NCBI GenBank assembly: GCA_003094535.1
Contig: NATV01000129.1
Location: 1 to 50,742 of the forward strand
DNA: 50,742 nt
Reading direction: 5' to 3'
DNA from: a gamma proteobacterium symbiont of Ctena orbiculata
GTDB taxonomy: Bacteria; Pseudomonadota; Gammaproteobacteria; Chromatiales; Chromatiaceae
The notes under the pieces are model-generated. The model did no database searches. It saw nothing but the letters and a program-made list of their open reading frames with translations, and was not told the origin of the DNA. A program made the translations under genes and the position numbers. Each line of letters begins with the position of its first letter. Within the stretch, counting starts at the first letter, position 1. This document shows positions 8,093-16,711 of the stretch, in pieces.

Positions 8093-8423
8093 CATTATGA
8101 CGATTGATAACAGATTGTTTGCTTTCATTTGCATCATTGCAATCACGCTGTCACCGGTTTCGGCAGTGGCATTGGATGCGCCTGCCCTCTACCACGAACG
8201 CACCTGCATTGCCTGTCATGGAAGCAACGGCAGAGAACCGGCAATGGATGAATATCCAAAATTAGCCGGACAGTCTGAAGAGTATCTGCTGACTCAGATG
8301 AAGGACATTAAAAGCGGATCGCGTTCGAATGCGCACTCGATTGCGATGAAAAATGTTATGCATCTGATCAGCGACGAGGAGATGTCAGTATTGGCGAAGT
8401 GGCTGGCAAAGCTGCCTGAATAA
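8082..8423 (+). CDS. Small monohaem cytochrome c (class I, c553-like)
   Basis: The 113-residue precursor has a signal peptide ending near SAVA at 27-30, one haem site CIACH at 42-46, and a methionine-rich MKNVM segment near 88 that should give the distal ligand. YPKLAGQ and the SDEEM-x-LAKWLA ending match the c4/c553 type. It is expected to shuttle electrons in the periplasm. It is clearly paralogous to the cytochrome at 9367-9702 (shared YPK-AGQ, GSRSN, SDEEM, WLAK). A second ATG at 8097 is preceded by GAGAAAT and may be the real start. Its position after the NrfD-type operon suggests it accepts or donates electrons for that complex. Confidence 0.9.
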   Translation: MRNDIMTIDNRLFAFICIIAITLSPVSAVALDAPALYHERTCIACHGSNGREPAMDEYPKLAGQSEEYLLTQMKDIKSGSRSNAHSIAMKNVMHLISDEEMSVLAKWLAKLPE

Positions 8424-8463
8424 ATTGAGCACCGACTGTCAAGTGAGGAGGTTCGCACAGACA

Positions 8464-8919
8464 TCAACGCCAGGCGGCATCAGCCAGAGAGCTGACCTGT
8501 TCGTAATAGGCATCACGATCCATGCCAAGCACAGTGGCGCCGAAGATTTCCGCGTCGTTTGCGGTGGCGAGATCGCCGTAATTGACCAGTACCAACTGAT
8601 AGAGAATAAGCGCGGGTAGATCGGCGTGTCGATTTTCGAAATAACTGTGCAACAAGATAGTGTAGCCATCATCAGGATTGTCGGAAACAGCTTCAGTCTT
8701 GGCGAACATCCCTGGTTCAATTTCTCCGGACACAAATCTGACCTGTACCGGATAGCGAACCGACTTACGATCGCCAAGCATGCTGAGCACGGTTTGGTAA
8801 TCAATGTTGTTACCATAACGGTTTCGAATCTCTTTTGCCTTTTCAAGGGCATGCAGCGAGACCGCACCGTGAATGACCTTACCTGCTCTTTTCTTGACCT
8901 TGGGTGTTTGATCTGTCAT
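8464..8919 (-). CDS. Hypothetical protein, 151 residues
   Basis: This minus-strand gene lies between two paralogous cytochrome genes, reading against them. I take the ATG at 8919, giving MTDQTPKVKKRAGKV; the open frame reaches 9030, but that extension would overlap the divergent gene at 8956. The protein is soluble in appearance, with a basic N-terminus, a charged helix around ALEKAKEIRNRYG, and an acidic C-terminal half. There is no signal peptide, no cysteine motif and no family I recognise. Coding-like composition and a clean length support a real gene. A role linked to the cytochromes is only suggested by position. Confidence 0.6.
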   Translation of the reverse strand: MTDQTPKVKKRAGKVIHGAVSLHALEKAKEIRNRYGNNIDYQTVLSMLGDRKSVRYPVQVRFVSGEIEPGMFAKTEAVSDNPDDGYTILLHSYFENRHADLPALILYQLVLVNYGDLATANDAEIFGATVLGMDRDAYYEQVSSLADAAWR

Positions 8920-8955
8920 GACAATTTTACTCGTTTTAACGGCCGGGGATAGACA

Positions 8956-9327
8956 ATGTCTGACTATAAACTGAAGTTTAGCGAAGATCCTATTGAGGAA
9001 TCCAGGCAACGCACCATGGATGAGATCCATCAGTTTATCGGGATGATGGACGGGCGGCCACTCGCGGTGGTGACGCTTAACGATGAACAGAGCGCGCTTT
9101 GGGATTCCGAGGGAGACATCGATTACCAGGATCAGTTTGGACGGCAGATTGTCAATCAGGTTTCAGATGGCATCACTGAAACCCTGCTCATCCGCAACCA
9201 CCAGGGTTTTCCGCTGGCGTTGGCGGCATTGAACGCAAGTGATGGCTGGCAGGGAATAGGTATAGACAGACGTTTGCGCTTTGAGGTCGCGAGGATGTTT
9301 CAGAATGATGAAACTGAATTCATGTAA
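8956..9327 (+). CDS. Hypothetical protein, 123 residues
   Basis: The gene starts 36 bases from the divergent hypothetical gene and ends 39 bases before a cytochrome c gene on the same strand, so it probably shares the cytochrome transcript. The protein is acidic, cytoplasmic in appearance, lacks cysteine, and contains a central DIDYQDQFGRQIVNQVSDG segment. GGGGATAG lies before the ATG. I recognise no domain. The short divergent spacer (8920-8955) must hold both ribosome sites and any promoters. Confidence 0.65.
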   Translation: MSDYKLKFSEDPIEESRQRTMDEIHQFIGMMDGRPLAVVTLNDEQSALWDSEGDIDYQDQFGRQIVNQVSDGITETLLIRNHQGFPLALAALNASDGWQGIGIDRRLRFEVARMFQNDETEFM

Positions 9328-9366
9328 ACAAACATCTTCGTACAGCATTCACCGCCGGGAGGTCTC

Positions 9367-9702
9367 ATGATGAACATTTCGATTTGCAGGGCACTGTCTC
9401 TTGTTGGACTCATTGCAAGCTTCCTAATCTCCACCGCCTATGCCCAAAATAGCGATGATGACACCGCCAGTCTCTATCTCGCCAAGGCTTGTGCGGGATG
9501 TCATGGCGTGGACGGCCGTTCACCTGTGAAACCCTACTACCCGAAGGTTGCAGGACAAAACGAAGCCTACCTCTACAATCAACTGCGTGACTTGAAAAAC
9601 GGCAGCCGCAGTAACAGCCAATCGAATATCATGAAAGGCATCATGACGGCTGTCAGTGATGAGGAGATGCGTGCAATCGCCGCATGGCTTGCAAAACAGT
9701 AG
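9367..9702 (+). CDS. Small monohaem cytochrome c, paralogue of the one at 8082
   Basis: The 111-residue precursor has a signal peptide cut after AYA at 24-26, one haem site CAGCH at 42-46, and IMKGIM near 88 for the methionine ligand. The pattern YPKVAGQNEAYL, GSRSNSQSN and SDEEM-AIAAWLAK closely follows that of the neighbouring cytochrome, so the two arose by duplication. A strong GGGAGG ribosome site precedes two in-frame ATGs (9367, 9370). It converges on nudB. As a c553-like protein it should carry single electrons in the periplasm. Confidence 0.92.
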   Translation: MMNISICRALSLVGLIASFLISTAYAQNSDDDTASLYLAKACAGCHGVDGRSPVKPYYPKVAGQNEAYLYNQLRDLKNGSRSNSQSNIMKGIMTAVSDEEMRAIAAWLAKQ

Positions 9703-9758
9703 ACAACTCAGATTCCAATGACAAAGGTGGAACAACAGCCACCATCGTGGCCTCCCCG

Positions 9759-10196
9759 TCAGCCACCAAATAGATAGCGAATCGCCTTGCGGTTGGTCCA
9801 GGAGGTGGCCAATCGGATGGCTTGCGCATAAGGAACCCAACGATATTCCGCATGCTCCTTTGCGTGCAGCCTGGGCTGCCGTCTGTATTGCAGTCTTACC
9901 GCAAACCAGTGTTCGGTATTGGCATGCACATGGGCACCGTAGCGGGAACGCCAGGCGGGGAGGATTGGAAATGTCTCCCGACAAGAGAGATCGACCAGGC
10001 TCCCTCCAGCAAGAATCCCGGTCTCCTCGTAGAGTTCCCTACGCGCGGCCTGGACCGCAGACTCACCCCACTCCAGGCTGCCGGTCACCGACTGCCAGAA
10101 GTCCCTGGGGCGGGTTCGACGCAGCATCAATACCTCACCCGCCGTGGTATAGACAACGACCAGGACCGATTCGGGCCTCTTACTTGCTTTCTTCAC
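9759..10196 (-). CDS. nudB: Dihydroneopterin triphosphate diphosphatase (Nudix)
   Basis: The 145-residue protein contains a complete Nudix box: [20 protein letters not shown] with TGI following, at about 39-61. The N-terminal [22 protein letters not shown] matches NudB/NtpA, which removes pyrophosphate from dihydroneopterin triphosphate in folate synthesis. The gene overlaps the end of aspS by 17 bases, the same adjacency seen in many gammaproteobacteria. In many of these the next genes are yebC and ruvCAB; here nudB instead abuts the convergent cytochrome gene. Confidence 0.88.
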   Translation of the reverse strand: MKKASKRPESVLVVVYTTAGEVLMLRRTRPRDFWQSVTGSLEWGESAVQAARRELYEETGILAGGSLVDLSCRETFPILPAWRSRYGAHVHANTEHWFAVRLQYRRQPRLHAKEHAEYRWVPYAQAIRLATSWTNRKAIRYLFGG

Positions 10197-11967
10197 TGAC
10201 CGGTTTACGCACCCGGATCGAGAGCTCCCGCAACTGGTCCGCGCCCACTTCCGAGGGTGCGGAGGTGAGCGGGCAGGCGGCGGTCTGGGTCTTGGGAAAG
10301 GCCATCACTTCGCGGATCGAGGCGGAACCGGTCAACAGCATGACCAGCCGGTCGAGACCGAAGGCCAGGCCGCCATGGGGAGGACAACCGAATCGCAGTG
10401 CGCTCAGAAGGAAGCCGAACTTCTCTTCCGCCTCCTCTTCGCCGATCTCCAACAGCCTGAAGATCTTCTGCTGCACCTCCTGCTGGTGGATACGGATCGA
10501 GCCGCCACCCAGCTCAACGCCGTTCATAACCATATCGTAGGCGCGTGATTTACAGGCCCCGGGATCACTCTCGAGCAGCTCGAGCTGATCCAGTTTCGGC
10601 GAGGTAAAGGGGTGGTGCAGGGGTGCCCAGCGGTCGTGCTGCTCGTCCCACTCGAACATCGGGAAATCGACCACCCAGAGCGGTTGCCACTCTCCCTGCA
10701 GCAGTTCCAGATCATGCCCCAGCTTGACCCGCAGTGCGCCCAGGGCTTCATTGACCACATGGCTCTTGTCGGCACCGAAGAAGATCAGGTCACCGTCTTT
10801 GGCATCGGTTCGCTGCATGATCGCCTCGACCACCTGGTCCGGGAGAAACTTGAGGATCGGCGATTGCAGACCCTCGGCCCCCCTGGCGATCTCGTTGACC
10901 TTGATGTAGGCCAGTCCCTTGGCGCCGTAGATGGCGACGAACTTGGTGTACTCGTCGATCTGTTTACGGCTGAGCGAACTGCCGCCGGGTACCTTCAACG
11001 CCGCAACACGGCCATTGGGATCCTTCGCCGGCGCGGAAAAGACCTTGAATTCCACCTCCTTCATCAGGTCGCGTAGATCCACCAGTTCAAGGGGGACGCG
11101 CAGGTCGGGGCGATCCGAGCCGAACCGCTCCATCGCCTCGTCATAGCTCATACGGGGAAAGGGATTGGGCAGATCCACATCCAGTATCTCCTTGTAGAGC
11201 TGACGAATCATCTCCTCATTGATCTCGATGATCTCGTTCTCGTCGAGAAAGGAGGTCTCGATATCGAGCTGGGTGAATTCGGGCTGCCTGTCGGCACGCA
11301 GGTCCTCGTCGCGAAAACAGCGAACGATCTGGTAGTAGCGATCCATGCAGGACATCATCAACAGCTGCTTGAACAGCTGCGGAGACTGGGGCAGTGCGAA
11401 AAAGGATCCCGGATGAGTACGGCTCGGTACCAGATAGTCCCGGGCACCTTCCGGGGTCGCCTTGGTTAGCATCGGTGTTTCTATATCGAGAAAACCATTG
11501 TCATCAAGGAAACGGCGCAGTACCTGGGTCACCCGCGCCCGGACACGGATCTTTTCCAGCATCTCAGGACGACGCAGGTCGACATAACGGTAGCGCAGGC
11601 GAATCTCCTCGGAGGCCTTCTCGTGCTCATCGAGCTGAAACGGCGGCGTATCGGCACGATTCAGCACCTCCAGCTCCAATCCCAGGATCTCGATCTCGCC
11701 GGTGGGCAGGTCGGGGTTGACCGTGCCCTCGGGCCTGGGCCTGACGCGGCCCTTGATACGCAGGACGTACTCATTGCGTACCTGCTCCGCAATGCTGAAA
11801 ATCTCAGGCAGATCAGGATCGTAGACTACCTGCACCAGGCCTTCCCGATCCCGCAGGTCGATAAATATGACGCCGCCGTGATCGCGTCGACGGTGCACCC
11901 AACCACAAAGTTCCACTTCCTGGCCGATATGAGAGCTGTTGATCTGTCCACAATAGTGACTGCGCAT
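10180..11967 (-). CDS. aspS: Aspartyl-tRNA synthetase
   Basis: This is a full-length 595-residue bacterial-type class II enzyme. An OB-fold anticodon domain occupies about 1-100, followed by motif 2 [20 protein letters not shown], an inserted GAD domain in the middle, and motif 3 GLDRLVMLL near the C-terminus. It charges tRNA-Asp. His30 in RRRDHGG and Gly81 match the residues that make the Pseudomonas aeruginosa enzyme non-discriminating, while Escherichia coli has Leu at the first position, so this enzyme may also make Asp-tRNA-Asn. It lies in a conserved block with FmdB-type and DUF502 genes upstream and nudB downstream. Confidence 0.97.
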   Translation of the reverse strand: MRSHYCGQINSSHIGQEVELCGWVHRRRDHGGVIFIDLRDREGLVQVVYDPDLPEIFSIAEQVRNEYVLRIKGRVRPRPEGTVNPDLPTGEIEILGLELEVLNRADTPPFQLDEHEKASEEIRLRYRYVDLRRPEMLEKIRVRARVTQVLRRFLDDNGFLDIETPMLTKATPEGARDYLVPSRTHPGSFFALPQSPQLFKQLLMMSCMDRYYQIVRCFRDEDLRADRQPEFTQLDIETSFLDENEIIEINEEMIRQLYKEILDVDLPNPFPRMSYDEAMERFGSDRPDLRVPLELVDLRDLMKEVEFKVFSAPAKDPNGRVAALKVPGGSSLSRKQIDEYTKFVAIYGAKGLAYIKVNEIARGAEGLQSPILKFLPDQVVEAIMQRTDAKDGDLIFFGADKSHVVNEALGALRVKLGHDLELLQGEWQPLWVVDFPMFEWDEQHDRWAPLHHPFTSPKLDQLELLESDPGACKSRAYDMVMNGVELGGGSIRIHQQEVQQKIFRLLEIGEEEAEEKFGFLLSALRFGCPPHGGLAFGLDRLVMLLTGSASIREVMAFPKTQTAACPLTSAPSEVGADQLRELSIRVRKPVSEESK

Positions 11968-12027
11968 GGAAATTTCCTGTGAGAATCCGCTGATAGCAAT
12001 CCGGCAACGGGCTAAAAAGCGGGAATG

Positions 12028-12660
12028 TTACGGCTTGACCTCTGCCTCTGCAAGCCCATCGGCATCGGCCGGATTGACCGCCCCCATGGAGAGCAGCATC
12101 TTGAGTCCGTCGTCGACGCTCATATCCAGCTCCCTTATATCCTCCTTCGGTACCAGGACGAAATAACCGCCGGTGGGATTGGGCGTGGTCGGTACATAGA
12201 CGTTGACCACATCCCTTCCGGTGGCCTGCTGCACCGCGCCACTCTCTTCACTGGTCAGAAAGGCTAGGGTCCAGAGCCCGCGTCGCGGGAACTCCACCAG
12301 GATCACCTTGCGAAACGACCGGCCCTTGTCGGCAAACATGGTTTCGACCATCTGCTTGACCGCGGAGTAGACCGATCTGACCAGCGGTATCCGGGCCAGC
12401 AGCCTCTCCCACATGCTCACCACCTTGCGACCGAAGAGATTGGCGGCGACCAAACCGGTGAGGAGCAGGATCAACAGGGAGAGCAGGACACCCAGTCCCG
12501 GTATGTGAAAGCCGAACAGATTATCCGGACGGTAGGCCTCAGGCAGCAGCAGCAGGCTGTTGTCCATCCAGCCGACGAGCAGATTGATGACAAGAAATGT
12601 AGCCCCCAGGGGCAGCCACACCAGGAGACCGGCCACGAGATAGCGGCGGAGAAAACTCAT
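12028..12660 (-). CDS. DUF502 family inner-membrane protein
   Basis: The 210-residue protein has two N-terminal membrane helices (about 8-30 and 54-76), then the DUF502 signature RIPLVRSVYSAVKQMVETM near 104-122 and VILVEFPRRGLWTLAFLT. The C-terminal part PTTPNPTGGYFVLVPKEDIRELDMSVDDGLKMLLSMG is also typical. Function is unknown in bacteria. It lies 60 bases before aspS and 21 bases after the FmdB-type gene, in a conserved gammaproteobacterial cluster. Confidence 0.9.
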   Translation of the reverse strand: MSFLRRYLVAGLLVWLPLGATFLVINLLVGWMDNSLLLLPEAYRPDNLFGFHIPGLGVLLSLLILLLTGLVAANLFGRKVVSMWERLLARIPLVRSVYSAVKQMVETMFADKGRSFRKVILVEFPRRGLWTLAFLTSEESGAVQQATGRDVVNVYVPTTPNPTGGYFVLVPKEDIRELDMSVDDGLKMLLSMGAVNPADADGLAEAEVKP

Positions 12661-12681
12661 CTCATTGTATCCCGCAGCGCC

Positions 12682-12966
12682 TTAGTGGCAGCCGCAGGAG
12701 CCGCCGCTGCAACTGGACGCTTTTTTCCCTGTATCGGCGGATTTGCCTTCGCTAGCGCCGTTGTCGTGGATGTTTTTCTTGCCCCCTTTCTTGAAATCGG
12801 TTTCGTACCAACCGCTGCCCTTGAGGCGGAAGGCGGCGGCCGAGATGATCTTTTTCAGCGCATCCTGCTTGCATTCCGGACATTCGGAAAGGGCCGGTTC
12901 GCTCATCTTTTGGATGGCTTCCAGCTCATGATCACAGGCCTCACAGCGATACTCGTAGATAGGCAT
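12682..12966 (-). CDS. FmdB-type zinc-ribbon protein
   Basis: The 94-residue protein begins MPIYEYRCEACDHELEAIQ and has a CxxC pair at residues 8-11 and 34-37 (CEAC, CPEC), the standard FmdB/CxxC_CxxC_SSSS zinc ribbon. The middle (ISAAAFRLKGSGWYETDFK) is the family signature. The C-terminus is a low-complexity tail ending SSCSGGSCGCH, rich in serine, glycine, cysteine and histidine, which could bind metal. Family members are small putative regulators. It is the first gene of the block leading to aspS. Confidence 0.9.
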   Translation of the reverse strand: MPIYEYRCEACDHELEAIQKMSEPALSECPECKQDALKKIISAAAFRLKGSGWYETDFKKGGKKNIHDNGASEGKSADTGKKASSCSGGSCGCH

Positions 12967-13218
12967 GACAGGCTCCTCAAAATTCGATTCGCAGCGGCAG
13001 CGATGTCTGGCGCGCCTCTGAAACGGGGAATCCTACCACATTGGGGATGGGAAACGACATTTCACGGCATGAAACAGCCACGGTGCCACCCAATAGGCTT
13101 TGCCTTCACGGCTGAACAGGCATTGAACCCAGGGCCGGATAACCATTCAGAGCGCGTCGTACCCGATGCAGGAGAACCGCCGCGATGGGTCACCGCACAA
13201 TCACCACATACGCTGCAA

Positions 13219-13836
13219 TCACTCGCTGTCCCGCTCCTGTTTCTCTCTGCGTAGACGCAGCATCTCACCCTGGCGCCGGGTGATGTGGCGGATCAAGGCA
13301 TCCTGGTCACTGCTGCGAATGAGGTTGAAATTGATCCTGGTATGGTAGGGATAGGCGGTGTCACTGCCCGTGGTTTCTTCGATGCCAACCACATCGCCGT
13401 AGGCGATGATCCCGGTATAGGAGGGCAACAGCAGCAGCTTGAGCTCAACCAGCTCTCCCACCTCCAGCATTTCCGTGATGTCCATGGCCAATCCACCGGC
13501 ACTGAGGTTGACCGTGCTGGAGGGACGATTCAGCAGTTCATTCTCATCCGCCAGGAAACTCTGACCCAGCAGATTGATCTTCTCATCCAACGCCTTGAGG
13601 TAGTCGGCAATATCCGGATCGCGCTGCTCGATACGGTGCAGGGGTGCCGAGAGGTGCTGGCTGATAGTCTGCAGCCTGGTCATTACGGTGAATCTGTCAG
13701 TCCCCTGCAGCTGTTCATCGATACTCGATGGCAGCTCGTTTCGGGTTATCACCCGATAGCTGACCTGGATCGAATCATCGATACGGAAAAATTCTCTGCG
13801 TTCATCCCGGGAGATTCCCTTTTCGTCATTGCTCAT
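13219..13836 (-). CDS. PilZ-domain protein of the stator operon
   Basis: The 205-residue protein starts at the ATG at 13836, which overlaps the pomB stop by one base (TGATG). The N-terminal part contains RREFFR and the C-terminal half contains NLSAGG with LVELKLLLLPSYTG, fitting the RxxxR and (D/N)xSxxG motifs that bind cyclic di-GMP. The central region is predicted helical. Being cotranscribed with pomAB, it may act as a c-di-GMP-responsive regulator of the flagellar motor, as YcgR does, although its domain order differs. Two c-di-GMP enzymes are encoded elsewhere in the window. Confidence 0.85.
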   Translation of the reverse strand: MSNDEKGISRDERREFFRIDDSIQVSYRVITRNELPSSIDEQLQGTDRFTVMTRLQTISQHLSAPLHRIEQRDPDIADYLKALDEKINLLGQSFLADENELLNRPSSTVNLSAGGLAMDITEMLEVGELVELKLLLLPSYTGIIAYGDVVGIEETTGSDTAYPYHTRINFNLIRSSDQDALIRHITRRQGEMLRLRREKQERDSE

Positions 13837-14753
13837 CAATCAACACTCCTCTCCGCCTCAGGCTGGTGTTCACTGGCCTTGATCACCTGGCCGCTATCCG
13901 CATCCTCACCACGCTGAATTACCAGCTCAACACGCCTGTTTTGCGCCCTGTTCTCACTCGAATCGTTGGCAACCAGCGGCTGAGAGTCGGCATACCCCTG
14001 GATCAGAAAGCGGTTTTCGTCAATCGCGGCGTTACTCAGCATAGCATGCACAACGGTCACCGCCCTGGCTGAAGAGAGTTCCCAATTTGAACGGAAACGG
14101 CGTGTTGAAATCGGCACATTATCGGTATGTCCGGCCACGATAATCTTGCCAGGCGTGGAGGCGATCACATCGGTTATCTTGGAAATCACTTCGAAGAAAT
14201 CGGGATTGAGATTGGCACGCCCCGAAGGGAACGAGCCCTTTTCCTGAATACGAATGATGATTTTCGTATCCTCCATCTCAACATCCAGCAATCCAGCCGT
14301 TATTTCGCCTTCCAGCATCGCCTCAAGCTCCTCAGCCTGCTCCTCGACCTCTTTCTCGAGCTGCGCCTGCATCGCCGCCTTTGCCGCATCGATATCGAGC
14401 TCTGAATCGATCTGCGCTTCGCTCCGCTGTTGCTGCTCCTCGCTCTGCAGAAACTCCTTCTCGATATCCGCTGTCGTCTGACGTAGTTCATCCAACGGCG
14501 TCGGTTCCGGCTTGCCCGGACTGAACTCCTGCATGATGACGCTGGTACCCTTAACCACGTCCATCACCGGTATTTCGCGCTGCACGCCGAAGGCATCCTT
14601 CATCGACTCGGCCATTTTTTTGAATCGTTGGGCATCGACCTCTGCGAATGAGAGTAGGAGTACGAAAAAGCACATCAGCAGCGACATCAGATCGGCAAAG
14701 GTCGCCAGCCAGGGCGGTAGACCGTCAGGACACTTCGGGCATTCGTCGGCCAT
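13836..14753 (-). CDS. pomB: Flagellar stator subunit PomB/MotB
   Basis: The 305-residue protein has a short cytoplasmic N-terminus with two CP motifs, one transmembrane helix at about 17-38 containing the ion-binding Asp21 in ATFADLMSLLMCFFVLL, a plug and helical linker rich in Glu and Gln, and a C-terminal OmpA-like peptidoglycan-binding domain (VAGHTDNVPISTRRFRSN, GYADSQPL, NRRVELVI). The N-terminus resembles PomB more than proton-type MotB. It anchors the stator to the cell wall. It follows pomA by four bases and overlaps the PilZ gene. Confidence 0.93.
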   Translation of the reverse strand: MADECPKCPDGLPPWLATFADLMSLLMCFFVLLLSFAEVDAQRFKKMAESMKDAFGVQREIPVMDVVKGTSVIMQEFSPGKPEPTPLDELRQTTADIEKEFLQSEEQQQRSEAQIDSELDIDAAKAAMQAQLEKEVEEQAEELEAMLEGEITAGLLDVEMEDTKIIIRIQEKGSFPSGRANLNPDFFEVISKITDVIASTPGKIIVAGHTDNVPISTRRFRSNWELSSARAVTVVHAMLSNAAIDENRFLIQGYADSQPLVANDSSENRAQNRRVELVIQRGEDADSGQVIKASEHQPEAERSVD

Positions 14754-14757
14754 CTGA

Positions 14758-15516
14758 TCAGGCTTCCTGAACCGGACGTTTGCCGGTCGGGAGATAGGTG
14801 CTCAGCAGTTGCTCCAGCACCCGTGGATTCATACCTTCCTGGATGCCGGATATGGTTTCGATGATCAGGGATTTGTTGGTCTTCTCCATGGAACTGGCCC
14901 TGGCCAGTTTGTCGGAAATGGGTTGTGCGAAGGCATTCGCGATGACAGCGCCATAGAGCGTCGTCAGCAGGGCCACCGCCATGGCGGGGCCGATGCTCGC
15001 CGGATCCGACATATTGGCCAGCATCTGCACCAGACCAACCAGGGTACCGATCATACCCATCGCCGGGGCCATGGTGGCCATGTTTTTGAACATCCGTTGA
15101 CCCACTTCATGACGCTGGATCGTCAGGTCGATATCCTTTGTCAACAGCTTGTTGACCAACACCGGATCGTGGCCGTCCACGCACAAGCCGATACCCTGCT
15201 TGAGAAAGGTATTGCCGATCTCCTGGCCCTCCAGCGCCAGCAGGCCGTTTTTACGCGCGATGTCAGCCAGCTCCACCGCCTCATCTATCAGTTTCTTCGG
15301 ATCATCCGTCTTATAGAAAAAGGCCTTCATGCCAATGCTGAAGGAGCCAAGGAAATCACCCAGGGAGACCTGCATCAGGGTCACCATGAAGGTTCCACCA
15401 ACCACGATCAACAGTGAAGGGACATTGACGAACAGCATGACATCGCCACCGGATGCGATCGCTCCGATAATAATGCCGAATCCACCCAATAGACCAACCA
15501 GAGTAGCAATATCCAC
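14758..15516 (-). CDS. pomA: Flagellar stator subunit PomA/MotA
   Basis: The 252-residue protein begins MDIATLVGLLGGFGIIIGAI, typical of sodium-type PomA, and has four membrane helices. The last two hold MATMAPAMGMIGTLVGLVQML and AVALLTTLYGAVIANAFAQPI, the stator signature. The cytoplasmic loop carries charged residues that contact FliG. It forms the ion channel with PomB. It is the first gene of a pomA-pomB-PilZ operon and is preceded by a flagellar sigma-28-like promoter about 110 bases upstream. Sodium dependence is inferred from similarity to PomA. Confidence 0.94.
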   Translation of the reverse strand: MDIATLVGLLGGFGIIIGAIASGGDVMLFVNVPSLLIVVGGTFMVTLMQVSLGDFLGSFSIGMKAFFYKTDDPKKLIDEAVELADIARKNGLLALEGQEIGNTFLKQGIGLCVDGHDPVLVNKLLTKDIDLTIQRHEVGQRMFKNMATMAPAMGMIGTLVGLVQMLANMSDPASIGPAMAVALLTTLYGAVIANAFAQPISDKLARASSMEKTNKSLIIETISGIQEGMNPRVLEQLLSTYLPTGKRPVQEA

Positions 15517-15627
15517 TGATTATTTCTCCGAATCCCCGTATTGTTTTTTGATTCGTTACTAATCCACTCGAGATCAACCCGTCCCGGGCGATCGTATGAA
15601 TTAAGAAAGGACTCCAATCTGTTTGTT

Positions 15628-15654
15628 TTAGCGGTAGGAATAGGCCAAACTTTA
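15628..15654 (-). promoter_or_regulatory. Sigma-28 (FliA) promoter candidate for pomAB
   Basis: On the minus strand TAAAGTTT (15654-15647) is followed after exactly 11 bases by ACCGCTAA (15635-15628). The consensus is TAAAGTTT-N11-GCCGATAA, so the first half matches fully and the second at six of eight positions. Transcription would start near 15620, about 105 bases before pomA, which suits a late flagellar gene. Confidence 0.6.
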
Positions 15655-15772
15655 ATTCCTCAAGGGGTGGAGAAAAATCGGCTTTATGGGCCCGAAAACG
15701 GTGAATATTGGCTGCTGAAACGGCATTCTTTGGGTCAAATTGTCAACTTCATGAAACCTTTTTGCGATCACT

Positions 15773-16621
15773 ATGGCAGAGAGAAACAACATTCTGATTA
15801 CCGGCTGCTCCAGTGGAATTGGCCGCTGCGTAGCCGCTGGGCTTAAGGATCGCGGTTACCGGGTCATCACCAGTGCCCGCAAGGAGGAGGATGTCAGAGA
15901 ACTGCAGCGCCAGGGATTTGAATCTCTGATCCTGGATCTTGCGCAAAGCAGCTCCATTGATCAGGCGGTGAAAGCGCTGTCGGAACTTACCGATGGCCGC
16001 CTCTACGGCCTCTTCAACAATGGCGCCTATGGTCAGCCGGGGGCGGTTGAAGATCTCAGCCGCAAGGTACTACGGCAGCAGTTTGAAACCAATCTCTTCG
16101 GCTGGCATGAGCTTACATGCCGGGTTATACCGTTGATGCGCAGACAGGGTGAGGGACGCATCATCCAGAACAGCTCCATCCTGGGCTTCATCACCCTGCC
16201 CTATCGAGGTGCCTACGTGGCCAGCAAATATGCCCTGGAGGGATTGAGCGACACCCTGCGCCTGGAACTGGCCGGCAGCGGAATCCATGTCTCGCTGATC
16301 GAACCCGGCCCCATCGAGAGCCGGTTTCGGGAGAATGCCCATGCCATGTTCAACAGACATATCGACAGTGACCGTTCCGTGCATCGGGAATACTACAAGG
16401 CGATGGTCAATAGACTCGAAAAACAAGGGCACGCCACTCCCTTTACCCTGCCACCGGAAGCGGTGCTGAAGCGAGTCATCCACGCCCTGGAGAGCCACAA
16501 TCCGAAACCACGCTACCATGTCACCTTTCCCACCCGCCTCTTCGCGGTGTTGCGTCGCCTACTCAGCAGCCGCGCCATGGACCGAGCCCTGCTCAGGGTC
16601 AGCGGCGGAGGCAAACGCTGA
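15773..16621 (+). CDS. Short-chain dehydrogenase/reductase, YbbO-like
   Basis: The 282-residue protein has the SDR cofactor motif TGCSSGIG at 10-17, NNGAYG near 83-88, the catalytic Ser in NSSILG and YVASK near 147-151, and EPGPIESRF after it. The overall sequence, including KPRYHVTFPTRLFAVLRRLL at the end, closely follows Escherichia coli YbbO, an NADP-dependent aldehyde reductase. It stands alone, with a likely terminator 30 bases after the stop. The start ATG has a weak ribosome site. The substrate is not shown by context. Confidence 0.88.
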   Translation: MAERNNILITGCSSGIGRCVAAGLKDRGYRVITSARKEEDVRELQRQGFESLILDLAQSSSIDQAVKALSELTDGRLYGLFNNGAYGQPGAVEDLSRKVLRQQFETNLFGWHELTCRVIPLMRRQGEGRIIQNSSILGFITLPYRGAYVASKYALEGLSDTLRLELAGSGIHVSLIEPGPIESRFRENAHAMFNRHIDSDRSVHREYYKAMVNRLEKQGHATPFTLPPEAVLKRVIHALESHNPKPRYHVTFPTRLFAVLRRLLSSRAMDRALLRVSGGGKR

Positions 16622-16650
16622 TCACTCCATCAGAGATTCCAGGTTGAAGC

Positions 16651-16684
16651 GGCAAGGGGTTCTGTGACATCATCCTTGCCCCTT
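16651..16684 (+). terminator. Probable terminator after the YbbO-like gene
   Basis: GGCAAGG (16651-16657) pairs with CCTTGCC (16674-16680) around a 16-base loop, and CCTTTT follows. The T tract is short, so efficiency is uncertain. Its presence argues that the next gene starts at 16712 rather than at the GTG at 16664 inside the hairpin. Confidence 0.45.
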
Positions 16685-16711
16685 TTGCAACCATGTTGTC
16701 CGATAGCCGCT

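Noticed and set aside
8425-8952. Plus-strand frames opposite the hypothetical gene at 8464-8919
   Set aside because: They are antisense, without ribosome sites, and the minus-strand frame has the better coding character.
13062-13268. 68-codon minus-strand frame between the FmdB-type and PilZ genes
   Set aside because: It overlaps the end of the PilZ gene and has no features; the 250-base gap appears non-coding.
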